In this document: positions 40,581 to 51,169 of the stretch, one piece after another
How positions within the stretch are numbered: position 1 is the stretch's first letter
Layout of the letters: the number at the start of each line of letters is the position of its first letter
DNA from: Symbiodinium kawagutii
Taxonomy: Eukaryota; Sar; Dinophyceae; Suessiales; Symbiodiniaceae
Direction: 5' to 3'
Assembly (NCBI GenBank): GCA_009767595.1
Contig: VSDK01013331.1
Coordinates: 48,743 to 112,742 of the forward strand
Length of the DNA: 64,000 bases
Position numbers and translations under genes: made by a program
Notes under the pieces: generated by a model
The model's input: the letters and a program-made list of their open reading frames with translations, nothing else
The model's database searches: none
What the model was told of the DNA's origin: nothing

Positions 40581-42701
40581 CTACGCAAGAGACTGTGTCG
40601 ATGCAGAGAATTCAACATTCCCAGAATCCAATGAGGACAACAGCAGGTCTGATGTCACCAGGCCAAACACTAACAACACTGAATCAAAGCGGGAAAAGGC
40701 GCGCAAGGACAAAATGGAGGCTGGGCTTAAGAAATCCAAGGCCAAAAGCAAGCTGTCTAACCAGGACATGCCATAGACAGAAAGAGATGAGCCCATCCTG
40801 AGGGGCCCTTGCATCAACGAGATCAGTCCCAGGTGAAGATGATCTGGCAACAGCAAGAGCAATCCCAAACAAGACAGGCCAAACAGGGAGATTGGCAGAC
40901 CGAAACGGGCGAACGATCTCACTGACATGCCACTTGCGAAGTTCACTTCATCATTTGCAGACATGGAAAGCTCTGAGCGAGCTGTGCCGGATGAAAGAAG
41001 AGGAAAGCCAAGTCGACAAAAGCTGCGCGGCAACAGTGAAAGGCCTGGATGGATGTGGTCAAGGGCGAACAGTGAAAACCCCAAACATGTGCAGCCGTAT
41101 AACAAAGCTGTGGGTCCAGGCCGCACAAAACTGTGGGCAAAAGGGAACAGTCCAGGATTCACAAAGTCCAAGACGAAAAGAGGAAAGCCCGAGCAAGCCA
41201 AGCCATAGATTGAATATGGTGACTCTGACCAAGCGAGGCCATGGGGAAACAGAACTAGTTCCAGATACGAAAAATCCAAAGCCAGCAGCAAAGGCTCCAA
41301 ACAGGCGACACCATAAATCAAAAGAGCGGATTCCAGGCGCAAAAAACTGCGCAACAAGAATTGGCTGCCAAAATGTACGTGATCCAACGCGAACAGTGCA
41401 GGGTCAAGCCTGATACAGCCATAGACTGGCAGAACGGAGCCCACCCAGAAAAAGCTTTGCAACAACACAGTCTCACTGATGCTCGCAAGGTCCAAAGCAA
41501 ACAAGAAAAAATCTAAACCAACCACACCCCAAGTTGACAAGGCAAGTCCCAATTGAGAGAAGGATTGCGCAGATGGCACCAACTCAGTTTGGCAAAAGTC
41601 TAGGACGAACAGGGAGAATTCCAATCGTGACAGTCCCCAGATCACTAGGGAGAGGCCTATGCGTGCCGTGCTTCGCACCAGGGTGGATGATTCCAACGTC
41701 AGAAGGTCCAGTGGCAAGACCGAAAAGCCAAGACAGTTACAGCCGTATGGGGACATCGTTGGCCCAAAGTGAAGATGGCCCCGCAAAGGCATTGAACTCC
41801 CCAAATGCAAAACATCTGAAATCAATGGCGAAAGATCAAGACATGCCAAACCATAGGTTGGCAAAAAGAATCCCAACTGCGTCGTGCTCCTGAGTGACAA
41901 AGAGGACTCGATCTGCACGGAATCCGAAACTGGAAAGGCGGATCCCAAGCGCGCGCAGCTGAAGGGCAAGAAGGTTGATGCCGTACAGCTGAGGGATTGC
42001 AAGGACGAAGAAGAACCCAAACTCACGTGGTCAAGTACCAACAGAGTCGAGTCCAACCACTGCATGCCATAAAGTGATAAAGAGAAGCCAAGGCAAAGGA
42101 AGCTCCGCAATAACATGCTGGAGTCCATGTGAACGAGATCTGACACTAGCAAGATGAAGCCCATGCATGTCATGCCGTACACAGAAAGCATGGAGCCCAG
42201 TTGGATATGCGATTGCAAAGGCAGGAAGCTGTCGAGGCTCAAGGAATCCAACACCAGTGCTGCAGAGTCCGCTCTTGTGAGACCAAAGAGCGGCAAGAAG
42301 GGGTCTGAGCAGCTAGGGCTTCTAAGCAATGACAAGGACTCCAAATGCACAAAGTCCAGCACCAGTGATGAAAGATCTGACCAAGCCAGTCCCTCAGCTG
42401 ACAGCGGAGAGTCTGATCTGCAGAAGGACCTTGAAGATGAGGGGCTGCCCATCATCACATGGTCCAGAGCGGATGGTGTTGGCTCTGACTGAGAGACGCC
42501 AAACACCAACAACACAAGGCCCAAACAAACAAAGGTTTGCGTCAACAAGAAGAACTCTAAAGTTGCAGGGTCCAGAATTGAAAGACTGAAACCTGGTCGC
42601 ATGATGCCCCAAACAGACAAGCCCAGACCAATTTGGGAGAAGCCTCGAAGGAACAGTCCAGAGCCTATGGTCAAGTGGTCCAGAGCTGACACCGAAGTCA
42701 A
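40581..42701 (-). CDS. open segment of array B, about 706 codons
   Basis: An uninterrupted dodecapeptide-repeat frame between the TGA at 42702 and the TAG at 40581. It contains the one in-frame 3-bp irregularity of the array. Unit types alternate YG / LD / RS throughout. Same caveats as for the array itself: no start context, signal peptide or other domain is visible. Confidence 0.25.
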   Translation of the reverse strand: MTSVSALDHLTIGSGLFLRGFSQIGLGLSVWGIMRPGFSLSILDPATLEFFLLTQTFVCLGLVLLVFGVSQSEPTPSALDHVMMGSPSSSRSFCRSDSPLSAEGLAWSDLSSLVLDFVHLESLSLLRSPSCSDPFLPLFGLTRADSAALVLDSLSLDSFLPLQSHIQLGSMLSVYGMTCMGFILLVSDLVHMDSSMLLRSFLCLGFSLSLYGMQWLDSTLLVLDHVSLGSSSSLQSLSCTASTFLPFSCARLGSAFPVSDSVQIESSLSLRSTTQLGFFLPTYGLACLDLSPLISDVLHLGSSMPLRGHLHFGPTMSPYGCNCLGFSVLPLDLLTLESSTLVRSTARIGLSLVIWGLSRLEFSLFVLDFCQTELVPSAQSFSQLGLALSTWGVVGLDFFLFALDLASISETVLLQSFFWVGSVLPVYGCIRLDPALFALDHVHFGSQFLLRSFLRLESALLIYGVACLEPLLLALDFSYLELVLFPHGLAWSESPYSIYGLACSGFPLFVLDFVNPGLFPFAHSFVRPGPTALLYGCTCLGFSLFALDHIHPGLSLLPRSFCRLGFPLLSSGTARSELSMSANDEVNFASGMSVRSFARFGLPISLFGLSCLGLLLLLPDHLHLGLISLMQGPLRMGSSLSVYGMSWLDSLLLALDFLSPASILSLRAFSRFDSVLLVFGLVTSDLLLSSLDSGNVEFSASTQSLA

Positions 42702-45700
42702 TCAGCTAATGCCATACGTTGACAGGGGAGATCCTATGCGCATGAAGCTGCGTGGGGAAGGTGAAGGGTCCAACTGAACCATGTCCAGGGTAGACAACAG
42801 GAACTCCGATCAAGCCAAACCGCTGACCAGTGACGTCAAACCAAGGCACACTGGACTCCTCAGCGACAACGAAAGGTCCAGTTGGAAGAAGTCCGATACC
42901 AATGACGAAGAACCCAAGCGCTCCATGCCAAAGACCAACAAAGTTGAGCCAAATCAAAGGAAGGATCTCGGCAAAGGCGTGAATCCCAGCACTGCGAGAT
43001 CCAGGGCAGACGCCAACAAACCCGTACAAGCCAGGCCAAAGGCCGATAAGGTGAGATCGGAACACACGAGATTTCGCGACAACGTCCCTGGCCCAGTGTT
43101 AACCATGTCCAGCACTAGCAAGGTGAAGTCCAAACAAGCTGATCCCCATGCCAACAGCAGCAAATCCAACCAGATGGGGCTCTTCAGGGGCAGCGATGAG
43201 CCAACATGAGCCATGTCAAGTGCCGAGATGGCAGGCTCCATACGGGCTACTCCATAGGCGGACAGCATGCTACCTGAGTGGCAGAATGTTCGGATGGGCA
43301 TGGGCAATCCCAGTGACACAAAGTCCAGTGACAGCGGCTGTGTCCCAATGATTGCCATGCCATAGGTCGACGTCAAAGATCCCATCCTGCAGGAGCTATG
43401 CGATGATGAGAAACTCTCAAGCTGAACGAAGTCCAAGACCGATAAGCTGAAGCCAAGACATAGCATACCAAAAGCTGAGGTGGGCAGTTCAAACCTCATA
43501 GGGCCCCTGAGCAGCATGAAAGATCCAGGAGCCACATGATCCAATAGGAATGGCGATAGATCCATACAACTCATGCCATAGACCAAGAAGGAGAAATCCA
43601 TATGAAGGAAGCTGTGCAGAGGCGAAGATGGGCCCAAGGACAAGAAGTCGAGGACCAACAAAGGAGGTCCCGAGCAAGCCATGCCGAAGACTGATGAGCT
43701 CGAGCCTAAGCACAGAAAGCCTTGGATCAACGGAATGCTCTCCATGTTCACGGAGTCTGATGCTGGCGGCAAGAAGTCCAAACGCGACAGACCAAAGACC
43801 AGCGAGGACGACCCCAGGTAAGTGTAACTCCTCAAAGATAAGACCAAGCCCACTGAGAGGAAGTCGATCATCAGCATCACAAGATCCAGTCGCATCATTC
43901 CAAAGGCAAACGGGAAAGATCCTGAACGACAGAGCCCTCGTGGAAACAAAAACGGATCGATTTGTGTGAAATCCAACACTGGTGACATGCTTCCGAGGCG
44001 AGTCACACCATAGACGGAGGGAGATGAATCAACTCGTAGAAAGCCTCGAAGGGGCAGAGTAAGGTCCAGGTTCAATAGATCCAATGCAAACATCAGAGGC
44101 TCTGAACGGGAGATGCCGAAAACCAACAAAAGGAATCCTGGACAAACAAATGTTCGGGCAGAAAGCGCGAGGTCAAGTTGGACATGGTCTAGCAGGGGCG
44201 CAGAAGATTCGGGTCAGCACAATCCATAGGCTAACGACAGTAGTCCAATGTACATAGAGTTTCGCGAAGAGGGCCCTGGACCTAAATGAACGCAGTCCAA
44301 TGCAAAGAGGCTTGGTTCTGGTCATGCTAGGCCGAAGACAAACAAAATGAGGCCGAATTGACATGAAGCATGCAACAGCAAAGAGAAGCCAGAACTCATA
44401 GAGTCAAGTAACAGTGATGAGGCTTCTGATCGCATACAGCCATACACAAACATGGCTGAACCCAAACAAGCGAGACTGTGCGATGGAAGGGAACTGTCAG
44501 TGGTCACGAAGTCAAGAATCGGCAGCAAAGGCTCAATGCAAGTGGCACCATACGCTGACAACACGCTCCCGAGACATGCAAAAGCGTGAAGAAGCAAAGA
44601 GAATTCCATGCAAAGGTGGTCCAAAATGAGTGGTATGGACTCCAGACATGACATGCCATAAATCGAAAACATACTTCCAACACGCAAGTAGTTTCTTGAA
44701 AACAATGCCAAACCCATATCGGCAAAGTCTGAGACGAACAAGGTGTATCCCAGTCTCGACGTGCCATAGGCAGAAGCAGAAAAACCCAAACGGCCAAAAG
44801 ACTGAAGTAACAGGCCAGATCCCATATGCACAAAATCCAAGGCCAAAGATGAAGAGCCAAGTCGGCCCAGACCATAGGCCAACGTCAAACTACCCGTGTG
44901 TGAAAAGCTTCGTGGAGACAACGCGCTGCGGAAGTTGGCGAAATCATAAGGAGACATGGCATTCCCCGATTGGATAAAGGAACTTAGAGGCATAGCGCTA
45001 CCAAGTGATACAAAGTCCAGAGCTAGCAAGAAGTCTCCCAAACGAGCCAAGCCAAGAACGGACAACGTTGGGCCTAGTTGGCAGTAGGTGTGCAAGAACA
45101 TGCATAAACCGGTCATTGCAAGGTCAAGCAGAGGGAGCGATGAATCAAGTCGAGCTGTTCCATAAATCGACGGCAAGAGGTCAGACCGCGTAGAGCTTCG
45201 TACAGGGCACGCTGATTCGAAGTCGTTTGGACCATAGACCTTGAGTCCTGAGGCTATATCCAAGAAGCCCAGCGTGAACATGAAGAAGCCCAAGTGAGCA
45301 AGAGCTCTCAAAGACATGGCCAAGTCTAAGGTTACGAGGTCCAGGGCTGATGATGTGAGGTCTGGGCAAGCCATACCATAGGCAGGAATTGCCAAACCCG
45401 GTCGGGAGAAGCCTCGGAATGGCATGAAACTCCCCGTTGATGCATGCTCCAACACTGACAAGGGCGACTCTAATCGGGCAAGTCCATAGAAGAATGCTGA
45501 AAAGTCCAAACATAAAAGGCTGCGTGGAAACAGGAAGAAGCCAAGCTGAAGATAATCCAAAACCGATAGGAAGGATTCCAACCAAAGGACGCCAAAAGCA
45601 GACGTCCCCGAATCTGGTTGAGCATAGCTTTGGGAAAACAAAAAGCTTCCCATGGTGGCAAGGTCAATGGCCAACAGAAAGGAGTCCACTCAAGCTAAGC

Positions 45701-46877
45701 CATAAACTAATGGCTGGCTGCCCAAACAAGTCAAAGCTCTCAATGACGGCTCGGAGCCCAATTGCACAAGGTCAATGACCGACGGAAAGAACTCCAAACA
45801 GGCACAACCATACGCAGGCAACAATGACTCCAAGCATGTAGAACCTTTCGCAAACATCACCAGGTCGATGTGGATGAGATCGGGGATCGACGGTAGTAAA
45901 CCCGAACAAGTCATCCCGAAGACAGACAAAATGAAACCCAGTTGAACTAAACTTCTTACAAACAGCAAAAAGTCCATCGGACAAGAATCAAGGACAAACA
46001 GCAAATCTCCCAATCTGGATACAGCATACGCCAGTGGTGACAGGTCAATGCGTGAAAATGCTTGAAGTGGCAGAAAGCTGCTCAAGCGCAAGTAGTCCAG
46101 CATCGACGGCAACAGCTCCGAACGAATCATTCCAAAGGCCAGTATGGTGAAGCCAATTCTGCCTGGATTTCTCGACAACACCACCGGTTCCAGTGAAAGA
46201 AGGTCTGAGACCGGCATCAGGGAACCTAAACACGAAACACCATACACTGATATGAGGAAGCCGGGGCAAGTGTGTGCCTGTAGAAGCGTCGCTGAGCCAG
46301 GATGTACCATGTCAATAAGCAACAACAAGCTGCCAAGGCATGACATGCCATAGACTGATGAGACGAATCCTAATTGCATGAAACTTCGCATGAAAAATGA
46401 AAAGTCTGAATACACAAGGTCCAGAACCAACAGTGAAGATCCAAGTCAAGCTGTTCCATAAGCCAAAGACGATAAGCCTATGTAGATGAGACCTTGCAGC
46501 AATAATAAGAGGCCCAAGCTGACATGACTCAGAATCAACACAAAGAGCTCTGGTCAAGCCATTCCGAAGATGGGCATCATGCTCCCTGGCTGGACTGATC
46601 CATGCGATGATACGGCCAAGCCAAGGTGAACCCAGTCCAGGGCTAACGTGAATGGACCTGAGCGAGTCAGGCCATACACCAATAAGGCAGGACCTGAATA
46701 AACTGGGGACCGCACAGATAACAAACTGTCCAGATGTGCAAGGTCAAGCACCAATGATGAAAAACCGATTCGTGTGAGACCGTAAGCCGACAGCCTCATC
46801 CCCATCCTCATGGGCGTCCGGAGTGACAAAAAAGAACCAAACGATGCCAGTTGCACAGTAAACAGGGCAACTCCCAA

Positions 46878-48857
46878 TCACATCAAGCCATAGACTAGCA
46901 TTGGCGAGCCCGTGCGCATGTGCGACTGAAGTGACAAGGACGAGTTCATGGTCACAAGGTCAAAGGCTGAAGGCACTGAATCCATCTGGGTGAGTCCAAA
47001 GAGGGATGACAAAAAGCCAAAATGGCTGGAAGATTGAAGCAAAAGCGGGAAGTCAATGAGCAGAAAGTCCAACACAGAGCATACACTTTCAAGCCAAGTC
47101 ATTCCATAAAGAGATGAAGTTGGGCCGAAGTGGAGAAAGCTTCTGGGTGATGGAACGGACCCCAAGTTCAAGAAGTCCAGAGCCAACAAACTGGAGCCGA
47201 GTCTGGAAGTTCCGTAAGTCGAGAGGGACAGATCTGCACACAGAAAGGACCGCAAAAACAAGGCGAATCCACAGATCGCATGGTCCAAAACGGGTAGCAA
47301 TAACGCCAAGCTGGCACAGCCATAGGGCAATAGCGCTGAGCCCATCCAATTGTATCCCTGCAACAACGACGACGGACCGATGCCAACGAAATCCAAAGGC
47401 GACGAGAAAAGGCCCAAGCAACTCATGCCCCAGACCAATGGCGCAGGTCCAAAGCGAGTATGGACTCGAAGTGACGCAAGGCTACCGAGTTCGATGAGGT
47501 CCGACACCGATGCCACAAAGCCCAGTCGGGTCATGCCATAGGCCGACAAGAAGAAGTCCATTTGTGCGAAAGCTCTCAAGAGTGGCACGGGGCCCAAATG
47601 TGCAAAGTCCAAAGCCAACAGCAAGGACCCCAACCATGCCATTCCAGAGATCGAAATAGAAAAATCTGAGTATGTAAGCGATTGCAAGAATACTGACAAG
47701 CCAGGGTGAAGGAGGTCTAGGACAGACAGGAGGAGTCCAAGCCACACCATGCCGTACACCAACACTGAAGATTCAAGGCGAACGAGTGATCTTGGCAACA
47801 GGAAGAATCCCAAGTTGACATAGTCCAGCACCAACAAAGCTGGTCCAAGCCAAGCAACTCCGAAAACCAACGAGAAGAATCCTGTCCAACAAGGTCCTCG
47901 TGGCGATGATGGACTTTCCAATTGGACGGGTTCCAGTATCAAAATCGGCGACTCTAAACAAGACATTCCATAGACCAGCAGTGCAAAGCCCACGCGCATG
48001 GAACCGTGCAGCAACGGCGAAAGTCCAAAGCTCGCAAAGTCAAAGACCAGCGAAACAGATGCTGACCTCATCACACCAAACAGTGAGGTTGGGAAGCCAA
48101 AGCAAGACATACCTCGTAAAAATATGGGCAAGTCCAAGTGCAAAAAGTCCAGGGCCAACGGGCTCAAGTCTAAACACCCCAGACCAGACACCAACAGACT
48201 GGATCCACAGTGTGCGGAGCCTCGAGGCGATAAGGAGCTCTCCAACTTCAAGAAATCCAGGACCAACATAGCTGGGCCAAGTTGGGTCGATCCGAAGCCC
48301 TTTTGGCTCATCCCGATCCTGGTATAGGAGCTCGCGAACGGGAAGGGTCCCAGACTTACGAAGCTCAACACCAGCGGACAAAAACCCAAGCGCATCATGC
48401 CATACATCGATGCAAAGGATCCCAAGTAAGAAAAGCCTCTGAGAAATACAACCAGATCCATGTGAGCAAAGTCAAGGATCGATGGAAGCAAAGCTGATTT
48501 TGTCAAGCCGTAGACGAACAGGGGCAAGTCCATTCTGACTGATGCTTGCAAGAAAACCAAGAAATCTGAGCTCAAAAGGTCCAGAGTCAATGATGATGGA
48601 CCAGGCCAAGCAAAGCCATACATTGAAACTAAGGGACCTGGACACACCATGTCCCTGAAAAATGTCACAGGCTCCAGATGCGCAGAATCCAGGACAGACA
48701 ACGGAGGACTGAGGCGTGCCAGGCCATAAGCCGAAACGGAGAGGCCCATCCAAGCGGAACGACTCACTGACATCATTGGTCCTGGCGACAAGAGATCCAC
48801 TACCAATGCTGACTTGTCCAACTCGCTACAGCCGAAGAGGGACGACAGCAGCTCAGG
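46878..48857 (-). CDS. open segment of array B, about 659 codons
   Basis: An uninterrupted stretch of 55 units between the TAA at 48858 and the TGA at 46878. It keeps all conserved positions of the 36-residue super-repeat, for example YGMSCLES, LDFAHLGP and RSFLHFGP. It ends with LVYGLM before the stop, at the usual stop column. Confidence 0.25.
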   Translation of the reverse strand, partial: PELLSSLFGCSELDKSALVVDLLSPGPMMSVSRSAWMGLSVSAYGLARLSPPLSVLDSAHLEPVTFFRDMVCPGPLVSMYGFAWPGPSSLTLDLLSSDFLVFLQASVRMDLPLFVYGLTKSALLPSILDFAHMDLVVFLRGFSYLGSFASMYGMMRLGFCPLVLSFVSLGPFPFASSYTRIGMSQKGFGSTQLGPAMLVLDFLKLESSLSPRGSAHCGSSLLVSGLGCLDLSPLALDFLHLDLPIFLRGMSCFGFPTSLFGVMRSASVSLVFDFASFGLSPLLHGSMRVGFALLVYGMSCLESPILILEPVQLESPSSPRGPCWTGFFSLVFGVAWLGPALLVLDYVNLGFFLLPRSLVRLESSVLVYGMVWLGLLLSVLDLLHPGLSVFLQSLTYSDFSISISGMAWLGSLLLALDFAHLGPVPLLRAFAQMDFFLSAYGMTRLGFVASVSDLIELGSLASLRVHTRFGPAPLVWGMSCLGLFSSPLDFVGIGPSSLLQGYNWMGSALLPYGCASLALLLPVLDHAICGFALFLRSFLCADLSLSTYGTSRLGSSLLALDFLNLGSVPSPRSFLHFGPTSSLYGMTWLESVCSVLDFLLIDFPLLLQSSSHFGFLSSLFGLTQMDSVPSAFDLVTMNSSLSLQSHMRTGSPMLVYGLM

Positions 48858-50204
48858 TTAAGCGGAACCCTTCAAGGGCAGCAAGAAACCCACGGAAATA
48901 GGATCTAGGATTGAAGGAGAGGATCCCAAGTGTGACAAGCCGCAGATGAACAGAAAGGCTCCAAGCCGGACAAAGCTTGCGACAGGTGGGCCGCTGCCCA
49001 GTTCTGCTTTATCGTAAACCAACGAAGCTAAGCCAAGCCTCGAGATGCCCCAGGTCGATGAGCACAAGTCTGGCCTCGAGAAACTTCGAAGCGACGGCAA
49101 GAAATCTGCACTCACTAAGTCCAGGATAGACAAGCTGAAGCCCAGTCAACCTAAGCCATAAACAGATAACTCTCCAGCCGAGTGTACAAAGGTCTTGGCC
49201 AACATAGTGAAGTCTACCATGGCATGGTCCGAAGCAAATGATGGCAATCCGGGTCAAGTGACCCCATAGATCAACGATGGAAACCCCAAGTGTCCGAAAC
49301 TTCCCAGTGAAGCCAAGGATCCCAAGCTTGCAGGGTCCAGGACTGGCGGCGGAGATCCCAAACAGCTCAGACCATATGTTAACGTCGATGAGCCAAGCCG
49401 GGCAAGACAACGTAACGACAACGGAAACCCGATGTTCACATAATCTGAGGTGGACGAGGCAAATCCCGGGCACGTGACGCCATAGGTGGACATGAAGAAG
49501 CCAAGTCGAACGAGACCACGGAGGGATGTGAAGGATCCCAAATGCAGATGATCCAAAACCGACGTCGCGAGTTCGAGGCATGACATGCCATAAAGTGAAA
49601 GCAAGAAACCAAAACAAACGTAACTACGAGTCGACACCATATCACCAAAGCTGGTAAAGTCCAACGACAATGACAAGAAACCGAGTCGAGCACATGAGTA
49701 CACAAAAATCGAGGATCCCAAGCGCCCATGCGTCCGTATCGACATTGAAGAGCCGAAGCTGGCAAAGTCCAGAACTAACAAGACACTTCCCAGGCGTTGA
49801 GCAGCATAGAGTGAAGCTGAAAAACCAAATTTGGCGAAACTTTTCAAGGACGACAGGGAGCCCAGGTGGCACCAGTCTAAGGTCAACAACGAACTGCCGA
49901 GGCGTGCTAAGCCATAGGCAGACGCAGTGCTACCCGCCCAAGTCCAACCTCTTAGAGAGACCGATGACCCAAAATGTGAAAAATCCAAAACCAATGGGCA
50001 GAATTCTGAACGACTCATGCCATAAGTCAATGGAGAGAATCCACATCAGGTGAGAGTCCGCAGGGAAAATGAACTCTCAGCATCTACAAAGTCTGACGCT
50101 GAAGGTGAACTGTCTGGTCAACCTTGGCTGCAAATGCACGAAAGTTGCGCCAATGCCATGCTGTGTGGCTGTTTGCAAGAGAATTCACAGCTTGACCCAG
50201 TGCC

Positions 50205-50312
50205 AGCACGTGCCAACATGTGCCAGCACGTGCCAACATGTGCCAACATGTGCCAACATGTGCTAACATGTGCCAACATATGCCAACATGTGCCAACATG
50301 TGCCAACCTGAC
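50205..50312. repeat. TGCCAACATG 10-bp minisatellite
   Basis: Ten or eleven units of TGCCAACATG / TGCCAGCACG without gaps. It separates the main array B from the solo repeat at 50413. Confidence 0.95.
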
Positions 50313-50412
50313 TAGAAGAAAAGACAGTAAAGAAATATACTTTGAATTGAGTCGCAGTATTCACAGATCATGCTACTAGCTACATCTGGATTGAATCATT
50401 GAGTCGTCTATC

Positions 50413-50515
50413 TTGGACACCGAGACTTGCCAAGCAGCACAAACCGTAGATTAGTGAAGCACTCCCAGATCGGCTCAAACTCCGCGCTGATGTGGAGAAG
50501 CCAATGTGACTTTCT
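50413..50515 (-). repeat. solo remnant of the 36-bp array
   Basis: The minus strand reads LSRSGSASLIYGLCCLASLG, with YG and L-x-S-L-G at the 12-residue spacing. The DNA units CAAGCAGCACAAACCGTAG.. and AGATCGGCTCAAACTCC.. are 36 bp apart. It probably marks the original right edge of array B. Confidence 0.75.
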
Positions 50516-50807
50516 TTTAACACTGGCATTGAATTCCCAAAACCTCAGAGACAGCCGCCGGTCTCACCCGTCAAGTTGTGGTGGGCAACCAAGTTGTAGC
50601 AAAAAGCTGACATCTCTTCCAACGTACGGAATTGATGTCAAAACTAACTGATTTGGCTTCTTAAAATATGTTTAAATGCGGCTTTCCATTCTGTGGAAAA
50701 GCTCTCCGTTTTGGGGACCGTCTTTTTGTTGCTGCCAAAAAAGCAGTGTTCAAAGCCAGTGCCCCTGAAAGCTAACGCCTGGCTGATGGGATTCCCATCA
50801 TGATAAA

Positions 50808-51015
50808 TGGTTGTTTCTCAAGTTATAGGCATAGCCCGAGTTATCATCCAGTTTATGAACCGTTTATGGTAATAAACATTGATAAACCATCCATGATAGT
50901 TGGTACATCCCGTATTGTTGCTTATCATCCCCTTGTTGATAACCATTTCTAACCATGAATAAACCATCCATAACTTTTGGGTACCCCAAGTCCTGGCTAG
51001 GTCGAAACCACCCAT
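50808..51015 (+). repeat. interspersed inverted-repeat element, family B (long variant)
   Basis: ATGGTTGTTTCTCAAGTTAT, ATCATCCAGTTTATGAACCG, TTGGGTACCCCAAGTCC and TGGCTAGGTCGAAACCACCC. The long variant ends in GGCTAGGTCGAAACCACC, also seen at 61546 and 62668. Confidence 0.85.
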
Positions 51016-51169
51016 GAAATCACATCCACCAGAGGCAGCTGTCAGGTAAGCGACTCCACGAGTGAAAAAACTCGTTAATGACCATTGTTGTGGCTGATCA
51101 CATTAAACTCATTGAGTTGTTGCTTGATCTATAGGGGATAACAATGGTTAGTAATGCTAATAATGGTTA

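Larger units (their letters stand above)
39603..50130 (-). repeat. giant 36-bp coding-type tandem array B
   Basis: About 290 units with the same three alternating 12-residue types as array A, same strand. The reading frame ends in TAA at 39603-39605, after a non-repeat tail that includes PWRLEGGGCVHHVVFIPEG. At least 15 in-frame stops (40257, 40581, 42702, 42954, 44214, 44322, 45690, 46446, 46554, 46878, 48858, 49146, 49254, 50046, 50118; twelve TGA, two TAG, one TAA) lie in the same peptide column. Stops from 42702 to 50118 are all congruent modulo 36. Between 40581 and 42702 the spacing is 3 bp short of a multiple of 36, an in-frame indel. Units are individually diverged, not recent identical copies. 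Confidence 0.9.

Noticed and set aside
29237-50053. Many plus-strand ORFs of 60-200 codons across the arrays
   Set aside because: They are Lys/Ser/Arg/Gln-rich reverse images of the repeat, are broken by TAG in each YG unit in one frame, and do not stay open. The minus frame is far more continuous.
29064-50130. Regular 36-bp repeats as a CRISPR array
   Set aside because: There are no unique spacers between conserved repeats. Units are contiguous, coding-type and diverged, and no cas genes are present.
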